NCBI GenBank assembly: GCA_021804185.1
Contig: JAJZKL010000015.1
Location: 1-9,353 of the forward strand
Length of the DNA stretch: 9,353 nt
Reading direction: 5' to 3'
From: Thermoplasmata archaeon
Lineage (GTDB): Archaea > Thermoplasmatota > Thermoplasmata > Thermoplasmatales > Thermoplasmataceae
How positions within the stretch are numbered: the first letter of the stretch is position 1; each line of letters opens with the position of its first letter. Shown piece by piece: positions 1 to 6,722 of the stretch. Below the pieces are notes generated by a model, which saw nothing but the letters and a program-made list of their open reading frames with translations, was not told the origin of the DNA and did not search any database. The translations under genes and the position numbers were made by a program.

Positions 1-40
1 CGGATGGGCATATCCTGACGGGCAGAATTCTTAAGGCATG

Positions 41-50
41 TTTCATATAA
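41..50 (+). promoter_or_regulatory. TATA-like box for the DUF2079 gene
   Basis: The AT-rich block TTTCATATAA is centred about 33 bases before the TTG start at 78. An archaeal TATA box usually lies 25-30 bases before the transcription start, so the mRNA would begin a few bases before the TTG or at it, leaving essentially no leader. No clear Shine-Dalgarno sequence precedes the start. The call is by eye only. Confidence 0.45.
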
Positions 51-77
51 GGGTGCACGACAGATAGATCAGACAGG

Positions 78-1880
78 TTGAAATTTGCAGTTCTGGCTGC
101 CGTCATAATCAACGGGGCGGTTTATTCTTACATAGCCATCATGAAATATATGGCCATGGATGCCAGTGTATTCGATCTTGGCGTGAGCTCCCAGCTCCTT
201 TATTCCGTGTTCCACCAGAGCCTGGCCTACAACCTGATGCATATAACATTCAATAAACTGATTTACCTTCCCCTTTCTGTCATATACCTCATCTATCCCC
301 ATCCGCAGACTGTTCTTGTGCTTCAGGCATTTGTTGTCTCGGCAGGTGCATATCCCATATTCCTGATCGCTAAACTTAAAACCGGGGACAGTAAAGCTGC
401 CTTCCTGATAGCGATAACATACCTTCTGTTTTATCCTCTCTACGGCCCCCTCTGGTTCGATTTCCATTTCATGGCCCTCTTCCCCACCCCTTTCCTGTTC
501 TCATTCTACTTCTACCTGAAAGGTGAGAAACGGAAGAGCATTTTTTTCGCAGTGATTGCCTCTGTCACTGACCTGCTTTCACCTGTTATCATTGGACTGT
601 TCGGGCTTTACGCGTTGCTAAAGGATCGGAGGGATAACAGCGAAAAAAAGTTCAATGTGCATGGTACTGGCTTACTGATTGTTGTAAGCTCAATCATAAT
701 ATTTACGGCCGCAAACATCTACATAGGGCCCGGATATGCTGTGTCTTTTGCAAACAACTCCGTATTTTCCTCCACCTTTGCATTCACCCATACCACAAAG
801 CTGTACGAAGCTTCATATTTCATCTGGATAATGCTTCCGGTCCTCTTCATCTGCATACTGGCGCCGGATCTGCTTTTCATGATTATTCCATTTGCAGCTC
901 TTGCCTTTGCAAATTCGTATTTCCCATATGTGGATACAATGTTCTACCAGTATACTGCACTGGTTGCGGCACAGGTATTCATAGCCTTCATCTTCGGGAT
1001 TGAACGGCTTGGCCGGAGGTTTGGGAAGCATGGCGTTTCTGTAAAAAGAGTGGCTGCTGCAGTCCTCGTACTGAACATCTTCCTGGCATTGCTGTTCACT
1101 CCTGCAGGAAACATTGTCACCAATGGGTTTCATGACCACAACTTGGAATATGACCTTACGGGAAACCAGAACAGCTACGGAACCCTTAACACGATCACTT
1201 ACCACACTTATGATTCCGGCATATTGAAGATGTCACCCTTCATCACTCCTGGTTCTTCAGTAGTCATACAGAACAATATGCCGCAGCTTGCGTCAGGTTA
1301 TAACTGGCTCCTGCCTGATTTTATCAATGATGTTAAAAACCCGCAATTTGCCATTACGGATCCCTATAGTGCCGCCTTTTATTCCACTTACTTCACCCTG
1401 GACATGAACTATACCATGCTGAATGAGACAAACAGGATATTCCTGCCTGATCATTATGGAATAGTTGCCGAAGACTATGGAGAGGTGCTGCTGGAACAGG
1501 GATACCTGGGGAGTGTAAAGGAGTTCATCCCCCTTAATTACAGCTATAATTCCACCTTTGACACCGTATTCAACAACACCATTGACCAGAATGTTTCCAC
1601 TATTGACTTCAGTGAAGGCTTCCTTGCACCAGGCGGATACAGAATTAATTTTTCCGGCTTGAATGATACTTTAGGCAATACAGTTTTTTCAGCTTCATAC
1701 AGTAATTTCAACGGTACAGTCGAATTCTATTCAGCCGCTGTGCATGTATCTTCAAGTGGAAAAGCATTCCTTTTATTCAGCGTGCCCTACTACATGATGA
1801 ATGACCATTTCTCCCTCAAATCAATAGGAAATGAAAATACCACTGTGAATACCAGTCTGGTGCAGATTTCTCCAGGATGA
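78..1880 (+). CDS. DUF2079-type polytopic membrane protein with a large outward, sequon-rich C-terminal domain
   Basis: A 600-residue integral membrane protein that I place in the DUF2079 family (PF09852), proteins of unknown reaction with a GT-C-like layout. Residues 1-341 hold about 10-11 hydrophobic segments. Family-like motifs seen are FDLG at 32-35 after the first membrane segment, WFDFH at 126-130, the stretch ITPGSSVVIQNN at 389-400, and a YGIVAEDYGEVLL block at 460-472. Residues 342-600 should lie outside; the last 120 look beta-rich and carry most of the 11 N-x-S/T sequons counted after residue 440. The start is TTG: an in-frame TAA lies at 48-50 and no ATG or GTG lies between, while the next ATG (codon 22) would delete the first membrane segment. 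A role in surface glycan transfer is inference. It converges on the flippase gene with a 5-base gap. Confidence 0.8.
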   Translation: MKFAVLAAVIINGAVYSYIAIMKYMAMDASVFDLGVSSQLLYSVFHQSLAYNLMHITFNKLIYLPLSVIYLIYPHPQTVLVLQAFVVSAGAYPIFLIAKLKTGDSKAAFLIAITYLLFYPLYGPLWFDFHFMALFPTPFLFSFYFYLKGEKRKSIFFAVIASVTDLLSPVIIGLFGLYALLKDRRDNSEKKFNVHGTGLLIVVSSIIIFTAANIYIGPGYAVSFANNSVFSSTFAFTHTTKLYEASYFIWIMLPVLFICILAPDLLFMIIPFAALAFANSYFPYVDTMFYQYTALVAAQVFIAFIFGIERLGRRFGKHGVSVKRVAAAVLVLNIFLALLFTPAGNIVTNGFHDHNLEYDLTGNQNSYGTLNTITYHTYDSGILKMSPFITPGSSVVIQNNMPQLASGYNWLLPDFINDVKNPQFAITDPYSAAFYSTYFTLDMNYTMLNETNRIFLPDHYGIVAEDYGEVLLEQGYLGSVKEFIPLNYSYNSTFDTVFNNTIDQNVSTIDFSEGFLAPGGYRINFSGLNDTLGNTVFSASYSNFNGTVEFYSAAVHVSSSGKAFLLFSVPYYMMNDHFSLKSIGNENTTVNTSLVQISPG

Positions 1881-1885
1881 AATAT

Positions 1886-3409
1886 TCACTCGTTCCTGAA
1901 CTGCCCCAGGATCTTTTTTGGGCTGAAGCTCTTTATGAGGAACAGGAGGTCTCCGAAGCTTATCTCCCTTATGGCAATTGCCACCAGGAAATATATGACT
2001 ATTGCAGCAATTCCAAGCGGTGCAAGGATAACAATATCCTTCGGGGATATGAAATGGGTTATGAACATTATGAATGCAGCCTGTGTCAGAGCCGGTATGA
2101 GGTGTCTCATCACCCTGAAATTATACCCTGTTTTTTCCAGCTTTGATACAGAGATTCTGTAGAATACCATGTCCAGTATTGTTATGGTTGTGGTGGCAAC
2201 GGCTGCCCCCAGACCCCCCAGTGAGAAGTATTTAATTCCGAAAATGGAGGGCGGGACGAGAATAAGTATAAGGGCAATGTTGCCCAGTACCGAGAGGAAA
2301 TCTATAATGGCTATCCTTCCTGTTTTCTGCCTGGACATGATTGCAGATGAATATGGTGAATTTATTGCGGAGAAATATGCCCTCACTGAGAGGACAGCAA
2401 GAATTGCACTGTAAGCAATATAGGCCTGGTTGAATATGTTCATCACGTACTGGGCCAGGATTGCCATGTCCACGACCAGTGGAAGGATGAAAAGGGAGAT
2501 CAGCCTCTCAAACTCTTTTATGGATCTTGCATGCTCTTCCCTCTGATGCTCCTGTGTGACCCGGACAAGCATTGGAAGAAAGAATATTGACATGGATGCA
2601 CTGAGCGATGATACGACCAGTGCAATGTTCTGCGCTGAAAAGAATGCTCCCGTGGCTGTTGCATGCCAGTAGAACTCAATGATGACCTTGTCTATGTTAC
2701 CGTTCACTGTTCCAACCACCGATACAAGTGACAATGGCAACGCAAGGGCGGTGTAAGCCTTCATCATCTTTCTCGTTGGCCTGGCAATCTTCCATGGCCT
2801 GCCGAGTATGAATGAACTCAGGAAATATACCGCATATGAAATGCTGTATGCAGACGACACCAGTACCGCCGGGAAATAGCCTGCGTTCGTGAGTATGCTG
2901 TACCTTATTGTAAGGCCAAGAGCTATGAATACCGAGTTCCTGAGAAGTGCTTCAATAACCGGCGGTATGGCTATTCTGGTGGATTTCAGGTTGGCTATGA
3001 AGAATGTTTTAGTGAATCCTATGAAATTGGAGAAGAAGAAATAGGGGATAAGGGAGAGGATTATCCAGAACTCGATAGGGGACTGAAATCCCCTGTGAAG
3101 CACATGGGTCCATATGATCAGGGAACCCAGGACAATTGCTATGAACAGGAACCCCAGAACAAGCTTTATTGCCAGGAAGGTCCCGTTGCAGGTTTCGATA
3201 TCCTCGCCCTGTGACAGTTTTATGTTATGTGCGGTTGAATATCCAAGATCGCCAAAGAGCGATAAAATTCCAACAAATCCTATGCCGAATGATACAAATC
3301 CCCAGTCCGTGGTGCCCACAAAACGGGTAATGAAAAACAGGCCGACAAGACCCAGAACTGCACCGATGACGTTCTGAATCATGAGTACAGGTGATCTTCT
3401 GGCAAACAA
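1886..3409 (-). CDS. Polysaccharide/lipid-linked oligosaccharide flippase (MOP superfamily, Wzx/AglR-like)
   Basis: A 507-residue membrane protein of the polysaccharide-biosynthesis branch of the MOP superfamily, which flips lipid-linked sugars across the cytoplasmic membrane. The length fits the family and hydrophobic segments run throughout, about 12-14 in all. The N-terminal block is typical: a first membrane helix after FARRSPVLMIQN, then GTTDWG near residue 32, then FGDLGYSTAHNIKLSQGED at 52-70, which matches the conserved '.dlGl..a..k..s.gkd' region of archaeal members. The start is TTG; the reading frame stays open only back to a stop at 3443-3445, and no in-frame ATG or GTG occurs before it. 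Two out-of-frame ATGs (3450 and 3429) precede it. It lies downstream of thioredoxin on the same strand but appears to have its own promoter. Family is secure, sugar substrate unknown. Confidence 0.88.
   Translation of the reverse strand: MFARRSPVLMIQNVIGAVLGLVGLFFITRFVGTTDWGFVSFGIGFVGILSLFGDLGYSTAHNIKLSQGEDIETCNGTFLAIKLVLGFLFIAIVLGSLIIWTHVLHRGFQSPIEFWIILSLIPYFFFSNFIGFTKTFFIANLKSTRIAIPPVIEALLRNSVFIALGLTIRYSILTNAGYFPAVLVSSAYSISYAVYFLSSFILGRPWKIARPTRKMMKAYTALALPLSLVSVVGTVNGNIDKVIIEFYWHATATGAFFSAQNIALVVSSLSASMSIFFLPMLVRVTQEHQREEHARSIKEFERLISLFILPLVVDMAILAQYVMNIFNQAYIAYSAILAVLSVRAYFSAINSPYSSAIMSRQKTGRIAIIDFLSVLGNIALILILVPPSIFGIKYFSLGGLGAAVATTTITILDMVFYRISVSKLEKTGYNFRVMRHLIPALTQAAFIMFITHFISPKDIVILAPLGIAAIVIYFLVAIAIREISFGDLLFLIKSFSPKKILGQFRNE
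1914..1919 (+). terminator. Possible T-run terminator for the DUF2079 transcript, inside the opposing gene
   Basis: Six T residues on the + strand, about 34 bases after the DUF2079 stop. Archaeal RNA polymerase can stop at T-runs, and only 5 non-coding bases separate the two converging genes, so any stop signal must lie in the flippase coding region. The run pairs with lysine codons of the flippase and could also be chance. Confidence 0.25.
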
Positions 3410-3433
3410 TTCAGCCGCCAGATTCCCATAGTG

Positions 3434-3443
3434 TAAATAATCT
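3434..3443 (-). promoter_or_regulatory. TATA-like box for leaderless flippase mRNA
   Basis: On the minus strand the sequence reads ATTATTTA, centred roughly 29 bases before the TTG start at 3409. That spacing would put the transcription start at the start codon. It is one of two candidates; the other lies further upstream at 3457-3468. Confidence 0.35.
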
Positions 3444-3456
3444 TATTCATTTGCCA

Positions 3457-3468
3457 GTATATTTATTG
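3457..3468 (-). promoter_or_regulatory. Alternative TATA-like box for the flippase
   Basis: Minus-strand sequence CAATAAATATAC, a better TATA match by eye than the nearer candidate. It would start the transcript near 3436, giving a leader of about 27 bases that contains one out-of-frame ATG (3429) and no strong Shine-Dalgarno sequence. Confidence 0.3.
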
Positions 3469-3474
3469 GATGGC

Positions 3475-3480
3475 AAAAAA
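3475..3480 (-). terminator. T6 run directly after the thioredoxin stop codon
   Basis: On the minus strand the thioredoxin TGA at 3481-3483 is followed at once by six T residues. This fits an archaeal oligo-T terminator and suggests that thioredoxin and the flippase are separate transcripts. There is no clear stem before it. Confidence 0.4.
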
Positions 3481-3870
3481 TCACATTGAAGAGACTTTCA
3501 GGAATGAAGCTTCCAGTGTATTTTCCGGAACTATTCCAATCAGGGTGTCCACCACTTTGCCCTTATAAAAAAAGAGGAAAGTTGGAACATTGAATATGGA
3601 AAAAAGCCTTATCACCGCCGGGGAAAGATTAACATCAGCCCTTCCTGATTTCATCCTGTCCGCATAAGATGCCGAGACCCTGTCATAAACTGGTTTCATT
3701 ATTGAGCAGGGTGCACAGAAACCCTTCCAGAACTCCACGGCAATTTTTTCAGAGGACATGACATTCTTTGCAAAATTAGAATCGTCCAGTTCCATAATCC
3801 ATTCCGGGCTGCCAGAATCATCATCGTCTGTAAATCCTGAATTTTTTTTCTTGTCAATGCCCTCGGTCAC
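3481..3870 (-). CDS. Thioredoxin-fold protein with a CAPC active site and acidic N-terminal extension
   Basis: A 129-residue single-domain thioredoxin, expected to act as a cytosolic thiol-disulfide oxidoreductase. The active site is FCAPC, with cysteines 52 and 55, on the usual strand VEFWKGF. The cis-proline is present in NVPTFLFF (Pro96) and the glycine-containing last strand follows (VVDTLIG). Three things differ from the classic WCGPC form: Phe51 replaces the Trp before the first cysteine, Ala53 replaces Gly, and Glu46 stands where E. coli thioredoxin has the buried Asp26. Residues 1-25 are an extra, very acidic segment with DDDD at 15-18 and no signal peptide. The start is GTG, preceded by GAGG and GGT elements 8-17 bases upstream; an in-frame stop lies at 3877-3879. 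Its gene follows the PH/zinc-ribbon gene by 73 bases on the same strand. Confidence 0.88.
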   Translation of the reverse strand: MTEGIDKKKNSGFTDDDDSGSPEWIMELDDSNFAKNVMSSEKIAVEFWKGFCAPCSIMKPVYDRVSASYADRMKSGRADVNLSPAVIRLFSIFNVPTFLFFYKGKVVDTLIGIVPENTLEASFLKVSSM

Positions 3871-3889
3871 TGCCGATTACCATCCTCAT

Positions 3890-3901
3890 TGCCACGTGGC
3901 A
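3890..3901. promoter_or_regulatory. Perfect 12-bp palindrome at the predicted thioredoxin transcription start
   Basis: TGCCACGTGGCA is a perfect inverted repeat in the 73-base gap before thioredoxin. It lies 27-38 bases downstream of the TATA-like box centre, so it would overlap the transcription start, where a dimeric repressor could act. Perfect 12-mers of this kind are expected about twice in a random window of this length, so position rather than rarity is the argument. Confidence 0.3.
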
Positions 3902-3922
3902 CTGCCAGTTATGTCCGCTTCG

Positions 3923-3933
3923 CACTTATAAAT
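3923..3933 (-). promoter_or_regulatory. TATA-like box for thioredoxin
   Basis: Minus-strand ATTTATAAGTG, centred near 3928 just after the upstream gene's stop. It predicts a transcription start near 3902 and a leader of about 30 bases before the GTG at 3870. The leader carries Shine-Dalgarno-like bases (GAGG, GGT), consistent with a leadered gene. Read-through from the PH/zinc-ribbon gene is also possible because no T-run separates them. Confidence 0.4.
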
Positions 3934-3943
3934 CATGATGGGA

Positions 3944-4555
3944 TCAGAACTGATGGCCGCAGTTAGGGCAGAATTTTGCATTTGCAGGAACCTGTTCACC
4001 GCATGAAGGGCATGTCTTGACCGATGCCGGAAGGTTTTCGTCTGTCTCGCTGTCCACATATCTGGGTTCACTTTTCTGTTTTTTCTTTGAATCTTCATTG
4101 TAAAGGATGTTTATGTTGGCTCCGGGAGTTCTTGCCCTTGCCATTTCAATCTCCCTCTTTTTCTCGTCTTCCTTTTCCCTCTCAGATTTCTCTGTGGACC
4201 TGCGTTTTGCCTCTGATGCCCACTGCTGTATTGATCTTGCCCATGCATCAGGTTCCTCAACAACGAAATCCACACCCTGTGTTGAGTTGTCCCTCTCGTA
4301 TGTTACAGTCAGTATCCTTTTGGCCCAGAATTTAAGTTTTGGTTCCGATCCGGCAGCGTCCTTGAGATCCGTAAGCTTCAGCTCCAGATCTATGTGGGGA
4401 GGTATGGCCCTGAAAAGTTTCTTCTTGCCTTTTCTTTCGTATATGACCCTGCTGTTGCTCAGATACAGCGTACCATCTGATACCTTGACCGCATGATCGA
4501 CCAGGGTTGCATCGCTCTTCATTATTTCATGCTCATCACTGTTATAGATCGGCAT
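3944..4555 (-). CDS. PH/GRAM-like domain protein with charged helix and C-terminal zinc ribbon
   Basis: A 203-residue soluble protein. Residues about 1-115 look like a small beta-barrel of the PH/GRAM type: the run DGTLYLSNSRVIYERKGKKK (27-46) resembles the 'G.L.lTn.Rliy' strand pair of those domains, and WARSIQQWA (105-113) would be the closing helix. Residues about 114-142 are highly charged (KRRSTEKSEREKEDEKKRE) and likely form an exposed helix or coiled coil. A polar linker follows, then a zinc ribbon with Cys182, Cys185, Cys196 and Cys199 (CPSC...CPNC). It has no signal peptide or membrane segment. PH-like domains often bind lipids or membrane partners, but the role here is unknown. ATG start with a TATA-like box 26 bases upstream. 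The zinc ribbon call is secure, the PH-like call moderate. Confidence 0.8.
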   Translation of the reverse strand: MPIYNSDEHEIMKSDATLVDHAVKVSDGTLYLSNSRVIYERKGKKKLFRAIPPHIDLELKLTDLKDAAGSEPKLKFWAKRILTVTYERDNSTQGVDFVVEEPDAWARSIQQWASEAKRRSTEKSEREKEDEKKREIEMARARTPGANINILYNEDSKKKQKSEPRYVDSETDENLPASVKTCPSCGEQVPANAKFCPNCGHQF

Positions 4556-4576
4556 TCAGTATCTATATCCTGTATT

Positions 4577-4584
4577 CATATAAA
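4577..4584 (-). promoter_or_regulatory. TATA box for leaderless PH/zinc-ribbon mRNA
   Basis: Minus-strand TTTATATG, preceded by a purine-rich GAAAAA that could serve as BRE. Its centre is 26 bases before the ATG at 4555, so the transcript should begin at or next to the start codon. It forms one half of the divergent promoter region 4556-4717, which is otherwise AT-rich with several T-runs and no recognisable gene. Confidence 0.5.
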
Positions 4585-4684
4585 TTTTTCACTGAAATTT
4601 TTTTTATGCATTTTCCAGCATGAAGGGACTATTTTTTATTAAATTTCACGGTTTTATGGAACAGTAGAAGTAATTTACCAGAAA

Positions 4685-4693
4685 GTTTTATTT
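4685..4693 (+). promoter_or_regulatory. TATA-like box for the GT-C/GT87-like gene
   Basis: GTTTTATTT is centred about 29 bases before the TTG start at 4718, again predicting a leaderless transcript. This is the right-hand half of the divergent promoter region. Confidence 0.4.
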
Positions 4694-4717
4694 CTCAAAT
4701 TCCGATTATGATGAATA

Positions 4718-6592
4718 TTGAGAAATTTCATCAGCACTTACTTCACCAACAGGACGAACAGGCATTTCTCCAGGGTGGAATCCTATCCTTCTGGAAGGTT
4801 GTTCATGCTTGCTGCCGGGTCTTCCCTTGTTGTTGCCCCTTTTTACCTTAACATGAAATTCGGCTATACGTCTCTTCCTGCCATAATCGTGGAATTTGCA
4901 CTGTTCATAACCTCATTTCTTGTGGTTGCACTTTCTCTTTCAGGCATTTACCGGCCAGATTTTACCCATGGGCTTGCCATTTATCTGGTGTCAGTCTCGG
5001 CAGAGATCCTATCATTTGTGCTGGTGTCAGGATCTTCCCTTCTGTTCCTTGAGATCATAATACTGTGCATAGCTGTTTCCATTGCCGTGATCACCAGCCA
5101 GTTCAAAGGTTTTGCAGAAATAATACACCTCAGGTCATTCATAATTGGCACAGTTATCGCGTCCTCCATAATCCTGTTCATAATGCTGGAAAGCGCAGTG
5201 CAGTTTCCCACGGACGAATCTGTACTGGATTACTTCTCGGCACGCTATTTTCTCAATGGCCTGGACCCTTACATAAAAGGAACCCTTTATGGCCTGATAC
5301 CCATGATGGGCTTTAGCATGGATAAAACAACACCCCTTACAACGGGTGGATTTGTGCAGTCCCTGGGTTATCCCGCCCTTGCATTCATATCTTATTTGCC
5401 ATCGGTCCTGTTTCATATAAAGGAGGGATTTGTCCAGATTCCCCTTTACGTCCTGCCCTTTCTTCTTGTTGCATACAATTTCTGGAAAAAAGGATATTCC
5501 AGCTACATACCTTTCGCGGCACTTGCCATATTTTCCACAATGCAGTTTTTTTATGAGGGCCTTACCATAGGAAACAGCATATTCTGGGTATCCATCCTGA
5601 TGGCATCATTTATAATGGAAGACAAGCCGGCAGTTTCCGGTGTACTCCTTGGAATCTCGTCATCTTTCAAACAGTTCCCGCTTATTGTCCTGCCTTTCCT
5701 CATTGTATACATGTTCAAGAGGCATGGGTCAAAAGGATCATCAATCTGGTTCGGTGCATTTGCGGCCACTTTCGTCCTCATCAATGCATATTTCATATAT
5801 CTCAACCCTGTGGCATTCTTCACGTCCGTTATTTCTCCGGAGAGCTCACTCCTGATGGGGGTCGGATCTGGAATTGCCCAGCTGTCCTTTGCAGGATACA
5901 TCAATGTTTCAAGAGAGTTCTTCGTCCTGATTATGATATACCTCACCCTGTTCTCACTTGTCGCATACCTGATTTACTTTGAAAGGCTGAAATACTGCCT
6001 TTTTGTAATACCCATAATTATCTTCATATTCAATTACAGGCTGCTTGTCCAGTATGTAATGTTCTGGCCCCTGATCTCCCTTCTTGTGATTCCGGGTATA
6101 ATGAAGGACCGTGACAGGAAATCCGGATCGGTTGGAATTAACAGAACCATAGGAAGAAAGGTCTCCAGTATTTCACGTACCAGGGCCGCCAGGAATATAG
6201 CAATAGTCTCCATAGTATTTTTGATTGTGCCTACTGCTGCATTTCTTGAGGTCACACATTCAAACAATTACTTCACCATAAATTCAGTGCAGATGGAAAG
6301 CGTTCCGGAATTCAACACAACTGTTGTGGACGGAATGATTGTCAACCTCACTTATTATGGATACGGTAACAGCAGCATACCTGTTCTTTTCAGGATAATG
6401 CCTTCCGGGCCCATGACAAACATTAATGACATGTTATGGCACGATGCCAACAGTTCCCAGACAATTGGCATTCACCAGACAGAGACTTTCTTCATTGTGC
6501 CCTATAACTCAACGCAATTTCTTACGGCTGGGAGGGAATTCAGGATAATCGCCTATTTCGGAAATATTATGGGAGAGAAGTCTGTTTCCTGA
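4718..6592 (+). CDS. Putative GT-C (GT87/DUF2029-like) membrane glycosyltransferase with outward C-terminal domain
   Basis: A 624-residue polytopic protein with roughly 11-13 membrane segments between residues 28 and 460, a charged basic loop at about 463-491, a further membrane segment at 492-511, and an outward tail of about 110 residues. Features expected of GT-C enzymes, which use lipid-phosphate sugars outside the membrane, are an acidic pair in the first large loop (Asp166-Glu167), then FLNGLDPYIKG (178-188), LGYPALAFISYLP (216-228), and SSFKQFPLIVLP (315-326), similar to the 'lKp.P' region of GT87. The tail holds five sequons and looks beta-rich. The start is TTG; the codon before last is a TGA at 4712-4714. 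An out-of-frame ATG-ATG at 4708 opens a 47-codon shadow reading. The enzyme class is inferred from motifs; donor and acceptor are unknown. Confidence 0.72.
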   Translation: MRNFISTYFTNRTNRHFSRVESYPSGRLFMLAAGSSLVVAPFYLNMKFGYTSLPAIIVEFALFITSFLVVALSLSGIYRPDFTHGLAIYLVSVSAEILSFVLVSGSSLLFLEIIILCIAVSIAVITSQFKGFAEIIHLRSFIIGTVIASSIILFIMLESAVQFPTDESVLDYFSARYFLNGLDPYIKGTLYGLIPMMGFSMDKTTPLTTGGFVQSLGYPALAFISYLPSVLFHIKEGFVQIPLYVLPFLLVAYNFWKKGYSSYIPFAALAIFSTMQFFYEGLTIGNSIFWVSILMASFIMEDKPAVSGVLLGISSSFKQFPLIVLPFLIVYMFKRHGSKGSSIWFGAFAATFVLINAYFIYLNPVAFFTSVISPESSLLMGVGSGIAQLSFAGYINVSREFFVLIMIYLTLFSLVAYLIYFERLKYCLFVIPIIIFIFNYRLLVQYVMFWPLISLLVIPGIMKDRDRKSGSVGINRTIGRKVSSISRTRAARNIAIVSIVFLIVPTAAFLEVTHSNNYFTINSVQMESVPEFNTTVVDGMIVNLTYYGYGNSSIPVLFRIMPSGPMTNINDMLWHDANSSQTIGIHQTETFFIVPYNSTQFLTAGREFRIIAYFGNIMGEKSVS

Positions 6593-6619
6593 TTGCCTGG
6601 CTGGATGGGCGTCAAATAA

Positions 6620-6624
6620 TTTTT
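6620..6624 (+). terminator. T-run after the GT-C-like gene
   Basis: TTTTT followed by GTTGT, about 28 bases after the stop at 6590-6592, in the 130-base gap before the methyltransferase. It fits an archaeal oligo-T terminator. There is no obvious stem-loop. Confidence 0.35.
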
Positions 6625-6688
6625 GTTGTCAGGTCAGAAAAAGGCAACCTTCCACTTAAGCCGGAAATGTGTTTATGTTTCAAACAGG

Positions 6689-6696
6689 TAATATAT
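6689..6696 (+). promoter_or_regulatory. TATA box for leaderless methyltransferase mRNA
   Basis: TAATATAT, centred 30 bases before the ATG at 6723. A two-codon reading (ATG ATT TAA, 6714-6722) sits immediately upstream in the same frame, so the coding frame is closed by that TAA and 6723 is the first possible start of the long reading. Confidence 0.5.
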
Positions 6697-6722
6697 GAAT
6701 TCGTCATAAAGACATGATTTAA

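Noticed and set aside
1..50. Possible C-terminal end of an upstream gene at the left edge; two + frames are open from the edge to stops at 32-34 and 48-50.
   Set aside because: At most 15 codons are visible, two frames compete and no motif is present. The same bases hold the promoter candidate for the DUF2079 gene.
1877..2414. Short + strand readings inside the flippase gene at 1877-2146, 1935-2162 and 2169-2414.
   Set aside because: They lie wholly opposite a clear membrane-protein gene, show no family motif and are typical antisense shadows.
3886..4098. A 70-codon minus-strand reading overlapping the end of the PH/zinc-ribbon gene and running into the thioredoxin promoter.
   Set aside because: It is out of frame with the real gene, has no recognisable motif and covers the promoter and palindrome region.
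4024..4496. Plus-strand readings of 103 and 129 codons opposite the PH/zinc-ribbon gene.
   Set aside because: Their composition (Ser, Leu and Phe runs) mirrors the Lys/Glu-rich codons on the other strand. The minus-strand protein has a zinc ribbon and a well-placed TATA box.
4590..4650. AT-rich inverted matches TGAAATTT / AAATTTCA in the divergent promoter region.
   Set aside because: Such short AT-rich matches are expected by chance in this composition, and the arms are about 40 bases apart.
6714..6722. Two-codon reading ATG ATT TAA directly before the methyltransferase start.
   Set aside because: It could be a minimal upstream ORF, but with the TATA centre only 21 bases away the transcript probably starts after it. 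Treated as chance that fixes the start.
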